This document shows positions 1 to 10,587 of a stretch of 64,000 nt of DNA, piece by piece. Location: contig NZ_JAGRRD010000001.1 in assembly GCF_018122735.1 (NCBI RefSeq), positions 2,710,639 through 2,774,638 on the forward strand, in the 5' to 3' direction. This DNA comes from Azoarcus sp. L1K30. Lineage in GTDB: Bacteria; Pseudomonadota; Gammaproteobacteria; Burkholderiales; Rhodocyclaceae. The position numbers and the translations under genes were made by a program. The first letter of the stretch is position 1, and each line of letters opens with the position of its first letter. Below the pieces are notes generated by a model that saw only the letters and a list, made by a program, of their open reading frames with translations, was not told the origin of the DNA and searched no databases.

Positions 1-1027
1 CCTGCCGGTGGCCATCGCCGGCCCGATGACGGGACAGTACGCCTCGGCCGGCGACCAGATCCGCAAAGGTGCGGAAATGGCCATCGCCGACATCAATGCA
101 CGCGGCGGCGTACTCGGCGAGAAGCTGACGCTGGAAGTGGGCGACGACGCCTGCGATCCGAAGCAGGCCGTGTCGGTCGCCAACACCATGGTGAACAAGG
201 GCATCGTCTTCATGCATGGACACTGGTGCTCGAGCTCCACCATCCCGGCGTCGGATGTCTATGCGGAATCCGACATCCCCATGGCGACGGTATCGACCAA
301 CCCGCAGGTCACGGAGCGCGGGCTCAAGAACGTATTCCGCATCATGGGTCGTGACGACCAGCAGGGCCTGGTGGCCGGCAACTACCTGGCCAGTCATTTC
401 AAGGGCAAGAAAATTGCCGTACTCGACGACAAGAGCGCCTACGGCAAGGGTCTGGCCGACGAAATCGCCAAGGCGATGACGGCCAAGGGCGCCAAGCCGG
501 TGCTGCGCGAATCCATTACCGCGGGCGAAAAGGATTACTCGGGCATCGTCACCAAGCTCAAGCAGGCCGGCGTCGACGTGCTGGCCTACGGCGGCTACCA
601 CACCGAAGTGGCACTGATCCTGCGCCAGGCCCAGCAAGCCGGTCTGAAACTCACGGTGATGGGCGGCGACACCATGACCAACTCCGAACTGGTCACCGCC
701 GCCGGCCCGACCGCCGACAACGTGATGTTCACCTTCTCCCCCGATCCGCGCAAGAACCCGGACGCCGCCCCGATCGTGGAGAAGTTCCGTGCCGCCAAGA
801 TCGAGCCTGAAGGCTACGTGATGTATGCCTACGCCGCGATGCAGCTGTTCGAGCAGGCCGCGACGAAAGCCAAGAGCACCAAGTACGCGGCGCTGGAAAA
901 GGCCATGCGCGGCGGCACCTTCAAGACCGTGATCGGCGATCTGTCCTTCGACGCCAAGGGTGACCAGAAGGCGCCGGGCTTCGTCGTCTACCAGTGGAAG
1001 GACGGCAAGTACGATTACGCAAAGTAA
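1..1027 (+). CDS. livK: Branched-chain amino-acid ABC transporter substrate-binding protein (5' partial)
   Basis: The open frame runs in from the left edge (frame begins at base 2), so the signal peptide and perhaps the first 30 or so residues are missing. What remains is about 341 residues of a Leu/Ile/Val-binding periplasmic protein (periplasmic binding fold type I). The start reads as the usual PMTGQYASAGDQIRKGAEMA segment, followed by a GGVLGEKL turn and a GRDDQQG hinge region. It would capture the substrate in the periplasm and hand it to the LivHMGF complex encoded just downstream. Members of this family in Rhodocyclales also bind aromatic or dicarboxylic acids, so the substrate cannot be read from sequence. 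Two GC-rich hairpins follow the stop codon. Confidence 0.93.
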   Translation, partial: LPVAIAGPMTGQYASAGDQIRKGAEMAIADINARGGVLGEKLTLEVGDDACDPKQAVSVANTMVNKGIVFMHGHWCSSSTIPASDVYAESDIPMATVSTNPQVTERGLKNVFRIMGRDDQQGLVAGNYLASHFKGKKIAVLDDKSAYGKGLADEIAKAMTAKGAKPVLRESITAGEKDYSGIVTKLKQAGVDVLAYGGYHTEVALILRQAQQAGLKLTVMGGDTMTNSELVTAAGPTADNVMFTFSPDPRKNPDAAPIVEKFRAAKIEPEGYVMYAYAAMQLFEQAATKAKSTKYAALEKAMRGGTFKTVIGDLSFDAKGDQKAPGFVVYQWKDGKYDYAK

Positions 1028-1036
1028 GTCGTTCTC

Positions 1037-1077
1037 CCGCCCACCGGGCGGTGCGTGAAGCCGGCCCCCGGGCCGGC
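1037..1077 (+). terminator. Tandem GC hairpins between livK and livH
   Basis: Two adjacent inverted repeats follow the livK stop: CCGCCC/GGGCGG with a 3-nt loop (1037-1051) and GCCGGCCC/GGGCCGGC with a 2-nt loop (1060-1077). There is no T-tract. Such hairpins after a binding-protein gene commonly protect the upstream mRNA or partly attenuate transcription, giving more binding protein than membrane subunits. That role is inferred here. Confidence 0.5.
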
Positions 1078-1208
1078 GTCTCCGCCCTGGAACTGAAGCG
1101 CGCTCATGCTCGCTGACGCCGCGCCACCGACAGGGCGACCAAAACCACAAGCTGCGCACGGCGGCCGCCAAGCGGCACCCGTCGCGCAACACCACTCCCG
1201 GAGATAAC

Positions 1209-2122
1209 GTGGCCTACGCATTGCAACAACTCATCAATGGCCTCACGCTCGGCTCGATGTACGGGCTGATCGCAATCGGCTACACGATGGTGTACGGCAT
1301 CATCGGCATGATCAATTTCGCCCACGGCGACATCTTCATGGTCAGCGCCTTCATTGCCGTCACCGCGTTCACGCTGCTCGCCGCGGCCGACGTCACCTCG
1401 GTCCCGCTGGCACTGACCTTCGTCCTCATCGTATCGATCTTCTTCACCTCGGCCTACGGCTGGGCAGTGGAGCGCATCGCCTATCGTCCGCTACGCGGCT
1501 CGACCCGGCTGGCGCCGCTGATTTCCGCAATCGGGATGTCGATCTTCCTGCAGAACGCAGTGCAGCTCACCCAGGGCGCACGGGTGAAACCCATTCCTCC
1601 GGTGATCCAGGGCGGCCTCGAGGTTTGGTCCACGCCCGAATTCACCGTTCAGATCGGCTGGAGCCAGCTCCTGATCATCGCCGTCACCGTAGTGATGATG
1701 GTCGGCTTCACCTGGCTGATCACGCAGACGCCGTTCGGTCGCCAGCAACGCTCCTGCGAGCAGGACCGCACCATGGCGTCGCTGCTGGGCATCAACGTCG
1801 ATCGCACGATCTCCTTCACCTTCATGCTCGGCGCCTCGCTGGCCGCCGTGGCCGGGGTGATGGTGACGGTCTATTACGGCGTAATCGATTTCTACATCGG
1901 TTTTCTGGCCGGCATCAAGGCCTTCACCGCTGCCGTGCTGGGCGGCATCGGCTCATTGCCGGGCGCGATGCTGGGCGGTCTGCTGATCGGCCTCATCGAG
2001 TCGTTCTGGTCGGCCTACCTGTGGGCCGAGTACAAGGACGTGGCGACCTTCGCCATCCTCGTGCTGGTGCTGATGCTGCGCCCCTCGGGCCTGCTCGGCC
2101 GGCCCGAAGTGGAGAAAGTGTA

Positions 2123-2123
<1 letters not shown>
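1209..2123 (+). CDS. livH: Branched-chain amino-acid ABC transporter permease LivH
   Basis: This 304-residue inner-membrane permease has the LivH hallmark near its N-terminus (NGLTLGSMYGLIAIGYTMVYG followed by INFAHGD), with about eight hydrophobic segments. The EAA-like cytoplasmic loop region is seen as GRQQRSCEQDRTMASLLGIN. The GTG start at 1209 is chosen because GGAG lies 5-6 bases upstream. It pairs with LivM to form the membrane channel of the importer. The stop (TAA 2121-2123) overlaps the ATG of livM by one base, so the two subunits are translationally coupled. Confidence 0.93.
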
Positions 2124-3450
<1,327 letters not shown>

Positions 3451-3454
<4 letters not shown>

Positions 3455-4284
3455 GCACATTGCTATCGGTGTGCGAACTGACGATGCGCTTCGGCGGCCT
3501 GACCGCCATCGACCAGCTGTCGCTGGAAGTGCCGGCCGGCAAGATCACCGGCATCATCGGCCCCAACGGTGCCGGCAAGACGACGCTGTTCAATTGCCTG
3601 ACCGGTTTCTACAAACCGACCACCGGCACGCTGCGGCTGAATCATCCGACCCGCGGCGAATTGCGCCTGGAGTCGCTGTCCAGTCACCGCGTGGCGCGCG
3701 ATGCCCAGGTGGTGCGAACCTTCCAGAACATTCGTCTGTTCCCCAAGATGACGGTGCTGGAGAATCTGATCGTGGCCCAGCACAACGTGCTGCAGCGGGC
3801 GTCGAAATTCTCCATTGCCGGCATTTTCGCCCTGCCGGTCTATCGCAAGGCCGAAGGCGAGGCCATGGCCCGCGCCGAGACCTGGCTGCGCCGCCTCAAG
3901 CTCGAACGGCTCGCCGACCACGCCGCGGGCGACCTGCCCTACGGCATTCAGCGCCGCATCGAGATCGCGCGCGCACTGTGCGTCAATCCGGTGCTGCTGT
4001 GCCTGGACGAACCGGCGGCCGGTCTCAATCCGCGCGAATCGGCCGAACTCAACGAACTGCTGCTCTACCTGTGCGGCGAAATGGGCATTGCGATCCTGCT
4101 GATCGAGCACGACATGAGCGTGGTCATGAACGTCTCCGACCATATCTGCGTGATCAACTACGGCCGCAAGATCGCCGAGGGTTCGCCGGAAAAGGTCCAG
4201 AACGATCCGCAGGTGATCAAGGCCTATCTTGGCGAAGACGACGAAGATGACGCAGACGATGCGTCCGGGGGGATCGCAGCATGA
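3451..4284 (+). CDS. livG: Branched-chain amino-acid ABC transporter ATP-binding protein LivG
   Basis: This 277-residue ABC ATPase has Walker A GPNGAGKTT near residue 31, a Q-loop (RTFQNIRLF), the LivG-style signature LPYGIQRRIEIARAL in place of canonical LSGGQ, Walker B LLCLDEPAAGLNP and a switch His in LLIEHDMSVV. It powers transport through LivHM. The C-terminus is unusually acidic (EDDEDDADD). The ATG overlaps the livM stop, and the TGA at 4282-4284 overlaps the livF start. Confidence 0.94.
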
Positions 4285-5000
4285 TGCTGACAATGGAAGG
4301 GGTGCACGCCCACTACGGCCACATCCATGCCCTGCACGGCATCGACGTGGAAGTGCAGGTGGGCGAGATCGTCACCCTGATCGGCGCCAACGGCGCCGGT
4401 AAATCGACGTTGATGATGAGTCTGTTCGGGCGCCCGCAGGCCTCGGCCGGGCGCATCGTGTTCGACGGTGAGGACATCACCCACCTGCACACGCACGATA
4501 TCGCCCGCCGCGGTATCGCGCTGGTGCCGGAGGGGCGGCGTATCTTTCCGCGCATGACGGTGCTGGAGAATCTGCAGATCGGTGCGGCGCAGGCCGATCC
4601 GGCCAACTACGATGCCGACATCGCGCGTGTATATGCGATGTTCCCCATCCTGCAGGAGCGTCAGTCGCAGCGCGCCGGCACGCTGTCGGGCGGTGAGCAG
4701 CAGATGCTCGCCATCGGTCGCGCGCTGATGAGCCGCCCCAAGCTGCTGCTGCTCGACGAGCCCTCACTCGGCCTGGCGCCGATCTACATCCGCCGTATTT
4801 TCCAGATCGTGCGCGAACTCAACCGCGACCATGGCATGACCATCCTGCTGGTGGAGCAGAACGCCAACCAGGCGCTGAAAGTGGCACATCGTGCCTACGT
4901 GCTTCAGCATGGCGAGATCACGCTGTCGGGCACCGGTGCCGAGCTGCTTGCGAGCCCCGAAGTGCGCGCAGCCTATCTTGAAGGCGGAGGTCACGCTTGA
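4281..5000 (+). CDS. livF: Branched-chain amino-acid ABC transporter ATP-binding protein LivF
   Basis: This 239-residue ABC ATPase is the second nucleotide-binding subunit of the Liv importer. Walker A is GANGAGKST, the signature is LSGGEQQMLAIGRAL, and Walker B is LLLLDEPSLGLAP followed by LVEQNANQAL. Length and motifs match LivF closely. Its start overlaps the livG stop by four bases, and its own TGA overlaps the TTG start of the next gene, so all five downstream genes form one coupled operon. Confidence 0.94.
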   Translation: MMLTMEGVHAHYGHIHALHGIDVEVQVGEIVTLIGANGAGKSTLMMSLFGRPQASAGRIVFDGEDITHLHTHDIARRGIALVPEGRRIFPRMTVLENLQIGAAQADPANYDADIARVYAMFPILQERQSQRAGTLSGGEQQMLAIGRALMSRPKLLLLDEPSLGLAPIYIRRIFQIVRELNRDHGMTILLVEQNANQALKVAHRAYVLQHGEITLSGTGAELLASPEVRAAYLEGGGHA

Positions 5001-5902
5001 GCGACGGCACGACCGCAGCACCCGCACGCTGGCTGCCCTTCGCGGTGCTCGGCATCGGCCTGACGGCGATCTCCTTCGGCGCGGTACTGGCGCGTCTGGC
5101 GCAGGCCGAAGGGGTGAGTTCACTGGCGGTGGCCACCTGGCGGCTGGGGCTGGCAGCGATCATCATCACCCCGGTCGCGCTGATGCAGTCGCACCGCGAC
5201 CTGGCACGACTGAGCGGCCGCCAGATGTTGATGGCGGTGGCGGCCGGCTTCTTCCTGGCGCTGCATTTCGCCACCTGGATCAGCTCGCTGGAATACACCT
5301 CGGTGGCCTCGAGCACAGCGCTGGTGACCACCAATCCATTGTGGATCGGCATCGCCTCCTTCGTGCTGTTTCGCGAGCGACCGAGCCTGATGATGGTCGG
5401 CGGCATCGCGCTGTCCCTGGCAGGCAGCCTGTTCATCTTCTGGAGCGACAGCCAGACTGCCGGCGTGGGGAGCAATCCGATGCTGGGCAACATGCTGGCG
5501 CTGGTCGGCAGTTGGTGCTTCTCCGCCTACCTGCTGATCGGGCGCCGGCTGCGCGCCGGGCTCGGCCTGTCTGCCTACATCTGGCTGGCGTATGGCGCGG
5601 CCGGACTCTTCCTGCTGGGCGCCAGCGGCATTGGCGGCGTCAGCCTGTTCGCTCACTCGAACGTGGCCTGGCTGGTGTTGCTGGGCATGGCGCTGGGACC
5701 GCAATTGCTGGGGCATACGTCCTACAACTGGTCGCTGCGCTACGTCTCGGCCACCTTCATTGCGGTGGTGACGCTGGGCGAGCCGGTGGGCAGCGCGCTG
5801 CTCGCCTTCATCGTCTTCGGCGAAGGCTTCGCGCCGCTGCAATTCGTCGGTTTCAGCCTGCTGCTGGCAGGCATCTACCTCGCGGCGCGCGGCGAGCGCT
5901 GA
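4997..5902 (+). CDS. EamA/DMT-family transporter
   Basis: This 301-residue protein has about ten hydrophobic segments in two EamA halves (WRLGLAAIIITPV; GPQLLGHTSYNWSLRYVSAT; LGEPVGSALLAF). The drug/metabolite transporter superfamily mostly exports amino acids, metabolites or drugs across the inner membrane. The TTG start at 4997 is chosen because it overlaps the livF stop (TTGA) and has GGAGGT 6-8 bases upstream inside livF. Operon placement suggests export of, or exchange linked to, the compound imported by Liv. The substrate is unknown. Confidence 0.85.
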   Translation: MSDGTTAAPARWLPFAVLGIGLTAISFGAVLARLAQAEGVSSLAVATWRLGLAAIIITPVALMQSHRDLARLSGRQMLMAVAAGFFLALHFATWISSLEYTSVASSTALVTTNPLWIGIASFVLFRERPSLMMVGGIALSLAGSLFIFWSDSQTAGVGSNPMLGNMLALVGSWCFSAYLLIGRRLRAGLGLSAYIWLAYGAAGLFLLGASGIGGVSLFAHSNVAWLVLLGMALGPQLLGHTSYNWSLRYVSATFIAVVTLGEPVGSALLAFIVFGEGFAPLQFVGFSLLLAGIYLAARGER

Positions 5903-6208
5903 TCAGGCAAAAGACTGGTTGAGGTAGCTGATCTCTTCCTGTGACAGACGGAGGCCGACACGCTCGAGGCGGGCGAGCGTGTCCTCCAGCTCCCAGGGCG
6001 CGGCGATGCAGTACTTTCGTCCGTCCGTGGCCTGCATGTGCAGCCAGAAGGCGTTGGTGTCGGACACACGGCGCAGATAGAGGCGAGCCACGCGGGCGGG
6101 CGCGGCCTCGGCGAGCGCGAGTCCGTCGATCTTCCTGCGCATGCCGCGAACGTACGACACCGCAAGCCCTGCACACACCAGCGCGACAACGCCTGCCACT
6201 TCAACCAT
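5903..6208 (-). CDS. Small hypothetical membrane-anchored protein
   Basis: I do not recognise this 101-residue protein. It has one N-terminal hydrophobic segment (VEVAGVVALVCAGLAVSYV) followed by a soluble part of about 75 residues with several aromatic residues and CIAAPWELEDTLARLERVG. The ATG at 6208 is preferred over upstream in-frame codons because AAGGAG lies 8-9 bases before it. It is convergent with the EamA gene, the two stops being adjacent. Confidence 0.65.
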   Translation of the reverse strand: MVEVAGVVALVCAGLAVSYVRGMRRKIDGLALAEAAPARVARLYLRRVSDTNAFWLHMQATDGRKYCIAAPWELEDTLARLERVGLRLSQEEISYLNQSFA

Positions 6209-6403
6209 CCTGACGCTCCTTATCCGTCTTGTCGCAGCCGCGGCGAGCGCAGCACATCCGCGCCGGACCGACTGCATTCAGTCACGATACGGAGGGAAGC
6301 GTAACCCAGAGCTTAGAACCGCCACATGCAGTTCAATCGATATCCTTAGATCGAATACCTATAAAAGTATCTGCAAAGGACCGCCACCCGGACGCGGGGA
6401 GAC

Positions 6404-7642
6404 TCAGGGCAGGAAGGCCGAAAAGCTCGCCGGCAGGGGCGCATGCTCGAGGCTGCGCTGGGTGAATAGGAAGCGACCATCGCAGACGAAACCGAGATCG
6501 GCCCACGCCACCGCATTAAGCGCATCGCGGAAGGCGTCGAGATCCGCATCGGCGCGGCGAGGAAAAACCGCCAGCACGGCGCCGTCATAATCCGTGCACG
6601 GATGAATGAAGAAAGGTCTTGCCACCCGGGTACGTCCATTCACGTACACTCGCGGCAGGTTGCTGCGGTAGTGCAGGCGGCCCCACATCCACCAGTTGGA
6701 CTCATCGAAGCGCGTCACCTTGCGCTGGAGCAGTCGCGCCTTGTGCGCCTTGAGCACCGGCGGCGGCGGCTCGCCGGGTTCGGTCCAGATCATGCGCCGG
6801 GTCTCGCCCGTGCTGACGGTGGATGAACAGACGAAGTCGCGGCTGCCATGGCGTGCATCGGCAAACAGCTCATCGGCGCCCGACACCGCCCCCACCTTGA
6901 CGAAGGCCACATCGGCCAGACGCAGCGGATAGTCGCCGCGGGCGAACATCAGGTGCCCGCCCGCCTCGACGAAATGCCGGGTTTCCCACACCGGTTCGCG
7001 CAAGGCCGGCCCGATATCGTCACCGGTGCCGAGCTCGAGATACCGCATGCTGCGTTCGCTGCAGCCCTTCTCGAAGCGCCAGATCAGGCAGTTGGGCAGC
7101 GCACCATCGAACACCCGCGCGTCACCCAGCTCAATCGCATCGGTGATCGAACCGGTCTCGTACAGCAGTCGGTTCAGATGCACCGCCGACGTCGCCTTGA
7201 GGAAATCGCGCGGCGTGATGAAGATCAGTTCGCCACCGGGCGCGAGATGGCGCACGCACTTTTCGATGAAGAACAGATAGAGATTGGCGCGCCCGTCGAA
7301 TCGCGCATGCGGGCGGGTTGCAGCCAGGCGCTTGCGGGTGGCTTCGGGCACATCCTGGAAGCGCACATAGGGCGGATTGCCGATGATGGTGTCGAACTGC
7401 TCGCTGTCCGGATAGGCGAAGAAGTCGATGTTGAGCGCCCCCGCCTGGCAATGGTCGGCGTCAAGCTCGATGCCGACCGCCCCGGGCAGGTGCTGCAGAA
7501 ACGCACCGTCGCCGCAGGACGGCTCGAGCACCCTGCCGCGGTTGCGCCGGAGCGCGAGCATGGCCTGCACCACTGGCTGCGGGGTAAAGATCTGCCCCAG
7601 CGCAGCCACATCGCGCAGACCGAGTCCGAGCTGGGCGCTCAT
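6404..7642 (-). CDS. N6-adenine DNA methyltransferase (Eco57I/type II-like), solitary
   Basis: This 412-residue S-adenosylmethionine-dependent methyltransferase carries motif X GQIFTPQPVV (about residues 16-25), motif I LEPSCGDGAF (39-48, SAM binding) and motif IV NPPY (89-92), which marks amino-methylating DNA methyltransferases acting on adenine. The C-terminal 200 residues resemble the target-recognition part of Eco57I-like enzymes. The ATG at 7642 is the best internal start. Earlier GTG/TTG codons up to 7774 cannot be excluded because no good ribosome site is seen. No restriction endonuclease gene adjoins, so it is probably an orphan methylase or a DNA-modifying housekeeping factor. Confidence 0.82.
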   Translation of the reverse strand: MSAQLGLGLRDVAALGQIFTPQPVVQAMLALRRNRGRVLEPSCGDGAFLQHLPGAVGIELDADHCQAGALNIDFFAYPDSEQFDTIIGNPPYVRFQDVPEATRKRLAATRPHARFDGRANLYLFFIEKCVRHLAPGGELIFITPRDFLKATSAVHLNRLLYETGSITDAIELGDARVFDGALPNCLIWRFEKGCSERSMRYLELGTGDDIGPALREPVWETRHFVEAGGHLMFARGDYPLRLADVAFVKVGAVSGADELFADARHGSRDFVCSSTVSTGETRRMIWTEPGEPPPPVLKAHKARLLQRKVTRFDESNWWMWGRLHYRSNLPRVYVNGRTRVARPFFIHPCTDYDGAVLAVFPRRADADLDAFRDALNAVAWADLGFVCDGRFLFTQRSLEHAPLPASFSAFLP

Positions 7643-7871
7643 GCGCAGTCCAGCGGCGGAGTCGACATCGGGCACTTGCCGCACGGTCGGGCGAAACGGT
7701 GAAGGGCACTCATCATCGAAGCAGTCGAAACGCACAGGGGATGCGACGATAACCCCGCCCGCCAGCACATGCAAACCCTGTGATCACACGCGCATCGGAG
7801 GTGCATCGATGCCAGGCCTCGGTTACAGTCTCGGCACATCCAAGCCCCCCAGCGAGCACACCAGACTGACC

Positions 7872-8390
7872 ATGCAACTTGTCGACTGCCGCCCCGAACG
7901 CCACGCCGACGCCATCCTCGACCTGCTCAATGAGGCGATCCTGCATTCGACCGCACTGTACGAGTACACCCCGCGCCCGCCACACAGCATGGACGCATGG
8001 TTCGCGGTCAAGCGCGAGGGCGGCTTTCCGGTGATCGGGCTGGAAGACGACGGTCGCCTCGCCGGTTTCGCCAGCTATGGCAGCTTTCGCGCCTACCCGG
8101 CGTTCAAGTACTCGGTCGAACATTCGGTCTATGTACACGCCGATTATCGCGGTCGCGGCGTAGGCCGGACGCTGCTACAGGCACTGATCGAACGCGCGCG
8201 CGGGCACCAGCGCCACCTGCTGATCGGCGCCATCGACGCTGACAACGCTGCGAGCATCGCGCTTCATACCGCACTGGGCTTCGTGCATGTCGGCACCCTG
8301 CCGCAGGCCGGCTTCAAGTTCGGACGCTGGCTCGACCTTGCCTTTTACCAGCTCACGCTCGATACGCCCACGGCTCCGGTTGACGGCTGA
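7872..8390 (+). CDS. GNAT N-acetyltransferase, phosphinothricin acetyltransferase-like
   Basis: This 172-residue GNAT-fold enzyme begins MQLVDCRPERHADAILDLLN and has the acetyl-CoA pyrophosphate loop VHADYRGRGVGRTLL, followed by GAIDADNAASIALHTALGF. That combination is characteristic of the Pat/MnaT subgroup, which acetylates phosphinothricin, methionine sulfone or related amino-acid analogues. It is cytoplasmic. The ATG at 7872 fits the family N-terminus; the longer frame upstream is antisense to the methyltransferase. It stands alone and converges on the LOG gene. Confidence 0.88.
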   Translation: MQLVDCRPERHADAILDLLNEAILHSTALYEYTPRPPHSMDAWFAVKREGGFPVIGLEDDGRLAGFASYGSFRAYPAFKYSVEHSVYVHADYRGRGVGRTLLQALIERARGHQRHLLIGAIDADNAASIALHTALGFVHVGTLPQAGFKFGRWLDLAFYQLTLDTPTAPVDG

Positions 8391-8424
8391 GTGCTTCGGG
8401 CCCCGAACCGGTCACCCGAAGCAC
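8391..8424. terminator. Bidirectional hairpin between convergent genes
   Basis: A 10-bp perfect inverted repeat, GTGCTTCGGG (8391-8400) and CCCGAAGCAC (8415-8424), with a 14-nt loop starts directly after the GNAT stop and lies 17 bases from the end of the convergent LOG gene. There is no long T-run on either side, so it may act as a weak bidirectional terminator or as an mRNA 3'-end barrier. Confidence 0.5.
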
Positions 8425-8440
8425 GTCCACCCGCGCGTTT

Positions 8441-9340
8441 TCAGGCCGCGCGGTTCTGTCGCGCGGTGAGTTCCGGATCGTCGTCCTGGTAGGTGCGCTT
8501 GATGATGTCCCAGGCCTCTTCGGCCGATTCGGCGTAATGAATCAGCTCGAGATCACCGTAACTGATCACGCCCTCATCCGCGAGCGCCTCGAAATTGACC
8601 ACCCGGTCCCAGAACGCCCGCCCGAAAAGCACGATCGGCCGCCGGCGGATCTTGCGCGTCTGCGCCAGCGTGAGCACTTCGAACAGTTCGTCCATGGTGC
8701 CGAAACCACCCGGAAAGCTGACCAGGGCCACCGCGCGCATAAGGAAATGCATCTTGCGGATGGCGAAATAGTGGAACTGGAAGCACAGCTCCGGCGTGAT
8801 GTAGGGATTGGGGTCCTCCTCGAAAGGCAGGTGGATGCTCATGCCCATGCTGCGCCCGCCGGCATCGAAGGCGCCGCGGTTGCCCGCCTCCATGATCCCG
8901 GGGCCACCGCCGGTGGTGATGATCACCGGTTCCCCCAAGGCATCGGCATCGCGCGTGACGAGTTCAGCAAAGCGCCGCGCCTCATCGTAGTAGCGCACGT
9001 TGGCCATCATTCGCTCGGCGTGACGGATGGCATCCGTATGCCCTGCCGCCTTCGCCTTCTCCAGCATCTCCTCGGCCACCTCGCGCGGCTTGAAGCGAGC
9101 GCTGCCGAAAATGACGATGGTGGACTCGACGCCCTGATCCTGCTGGATCAGTTCGGGCTTCATCAGCTCGAGCTGCATCCGCACCGGGCGCAGCTCCTCG
9201 CGCAGCAGGAATTCGGTATCGGCGTAGGCCATGCCGAATGAGCTGCCGGGGCCCGCATAGCGGGAAGGCAGGCGCACGGTTGCCGCCTCGTCCTGGGCCG
9301 AGGGGAAGTTGCGCGCCTTGAGCGGGTTCTTCTTGTGCAT
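8441..9340 (-). CDS. LOG-family protein (TIGR00730-type Rossmann fold)
   Basis: This 299-residue protein has both LOG-family motifs, [14 protein letters not shown] and [15 protein letters not shown], which form the nucleotide-binding and catalytic site of cytokinin-riboside-monophosphate phosphoribohydrolases. These proteins are often misnamed lysine decarboxylases. Bacterial homologues hydrolyse AMP or related nucleotides to base plus ribose 5-phosphate. It belongs to the longer (type II) class with about 80 extra N-terminal residues. The ATG at 9340 is chosen for the GGAG 8 bases upstream. A TTGCACCG/CGGTGCAA dyad lies 40-65 bases upstream. Confidence 0.88.
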   Translation of the reverse strand: MHKKNPLKARNFPSAQDEAATVRLPSRYAGPGSSFGMAYADTEFLLREELRPVRMQLELMKPELIQQDQGVESTIVIFGSARFKPREVAEEMLEKAKAAGHTDAIRHAERMMANVRYYDEARRFAELVTRDADALGEPVIITTGGGPGIMEAGNRGAFDAGGRSMGMSIHLPFEEDPNPYITPELCFQFHYFAIRKMHFLMRAVALVSFPGGFGTMDELFEVLTLAQTRKIRRRPIVLFGRAFWDRVVNFEALADEGVISYGDLELIHYAESAEEAWDIIKRTYQDDDPELTARQNRAA

Positions 9341-9379
9341 GATGTTTCTCCGGAGCACGATCGATTCGTGCGTTCATTG

Positions 9380-9405
9380 TTGCACCGCAACATTTACCGG
9401 TGCAA
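9380..9405. promoter_or_regulatory. Dyad operator candidate upstream of the LOG gene
   Basis: TTGCACCG (9380-9387) and CGGTGCAA (9398-9405) form a perfect 8-bp inverted repeat with a 10-base spacer, a geometry typical of a dimeric transcription-factor site. It sits 40-65 bases before the LOG start codon in the 277-base divergent spacer shared with the dienelactone hydrolase gene. The regulator is unknown. Confidence 0.4.
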
Positions 9406-9617
9406 GTACATTTTCCTGCGCGCTTCCACGCACCTCGCGCAGGTTTTCGTCCACCAGCCCTCAATATCCGAAAGGCCTTATCGCCATTGACTTCGGTCAT
9501 GACGATTGGCACGGGAACCTCTTACACTACCGAAGCTCCATTTCATCGCAAGCAAGCACGACACACACCGGCAAGAAATTTCCGGCCGGCCCACCGCCAA
9601 GACGCGAGGAGACTCCC

Positions 9618-10499
9618 ATGACCGACATCACATCGACGCAAGATGCCGAATTCGACAGCCTGCTGCCTGCGGCGCATCTCGATCGCCGCGCCTTCATCGC
9701 CACCGCAACCGCGGCCGGATTTGCCCTCGCCGTGCAGCCGGTCCAGGCCAGTACCGTGATCAATACGGACAGTACGGGACTCGACGCCGGCAATGCCGCG
9801 GTAGAGACAGCCAATGGCGCGCTTCCGCTCTATTTTGCCCGACCGCAGGGCGGAAAGAAGCTCGCGACGGTACTCGTGGTGCAGGAAATCTTCGGCGTGC
9901 ACGAACACATCCGGGATCTCTGCCGCCGGCTCGCGAAGGCCGGTTATCTGGCGATCGCACCGGAGCTCTATTTCCGTCAGGGCGACCCGGGCAAGATGGA
10001 CAATGTGGGTGCCATCCTGGAGGGCATCGTCGCCAAGGTGCCCGACGCCCAGGTAATGAGCGACCTCGATGCCAGCGCGGCCTGGGCGGCCACGCAAGGC
10101 GGCGACCCCGCTCGTCTGGCCATCACCGGATTCTGCTGGGGCGGACGCATCACCTGGCTGTACGCCGCCCACAACCCCAAGCTGCGCGCCGGCGTGGCGT
10201 GGTACGGACGCATCGACGGCGCCCCCTCAGAACTCACACCCAAGCACCCCATCGACGTCGTGGCCAGTCTGCATGCACCGGTGCTGGGCCTGTACGGCGG
10301 CAAGGATCAGGGCATTCCGGTGGCCGACGTCGATGCCATGCGCGAAGCGCTCAAGGCCGCAGGCAAGCCCGGCGAACTGATCGTGTACCCGGACGCGCCA
10401 CATGCCTTCAATGCAGACTATCGCCCGAGCTACCGAGCGGCCGAGGCGGCGGACGGCTGGAAGCGCATGCTGGCGTGGCTCGAGCGCAACGGCGTGTAG
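9618..10499 (+). CDS. Dienelactone hydrolase family protein with Tat-type signal
   Basis: This 293-residue alpha/beta hydrolase carries a cysteine nucleophile in GFCWGGR (Cys173), Asp in YGGKDQG and His in PDAPHAFN, the C-D-H triad of carboxymethylenebutenolidase-like enzymes. The N-terminus holds DRRAFIATA (residues 22-30) followed by a hydrophobic stretch ending PVQAS, which suggests twin-arginine export to the periplasm. The ATG at 9618 has GAGGAG 6-8 bases upstream. Family members hydrolyse dienelactones in chloroaromatic degradation or other esters; an exported version more likely has a general esterase role. Confidence 0.87.
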   Translation: MTDITSTQDAEFDSLLPAAHLDRRAFIATATAAGFALAVQPVQASTVINTDSTGLDAGNAAVETANGALPLYFARPQGGKKLATVLVVQEIFGVHEHIRDLCRRLAKAGYLAIAPELYFRQGDPGKMDNVGAILEGIVAKVPDAQVMSDLDASAAWAATQGGDPARLAITGFCWGGRITWLYAAHNPKLRAGVAWYGRIDGAPSELTPKHPIDVVASLHAPVLGLYGGKDQGIPVADVDAMREALKAAGKPGELIVYPDAPHAFNADYRPSYRAAEAADGWKRMLAWLERNGV

Positions 10500-10563
10500 T
10501 TTTTCACGACTTGTGTGTGTCTAGTGCCACAAATATCTGAATTTCGTCACAATAGAAACATGA

Positions 10564-10587
10564 CATTACTTTACCGGTAAAGTAATG
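10564..10587. repeat. Perfect 24-bp palindrome upstream of the chemotaxis cluster
   Basis: A fully self-complementary 24-base sequence starts CATTACTTTACC and continues with its exact reverse complement. It lies 65 bases after the dienelactone hydrolase stop and 123 bases before cheY. There is no T-tract after it, so it is more likely an operator or recognition site than a terminator. Its right half overlaps a possible FliA-type promoter. Confidence 0.75.

Noticed and set aside
1625-2122. N-terminal extension of livM into livH
   Set aside because: The open frame upstream of the ATG at 2123 overlaps livH, is not membrane-like and lacks a suitable start signal; the one-base stop/start overlap at 2123 is typical.
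6404-7774. Complete restriction-modification locus
   Set aside because: Flanking frames are unrelated small proteins or shadows. No endonuclease or specificity gene is present.
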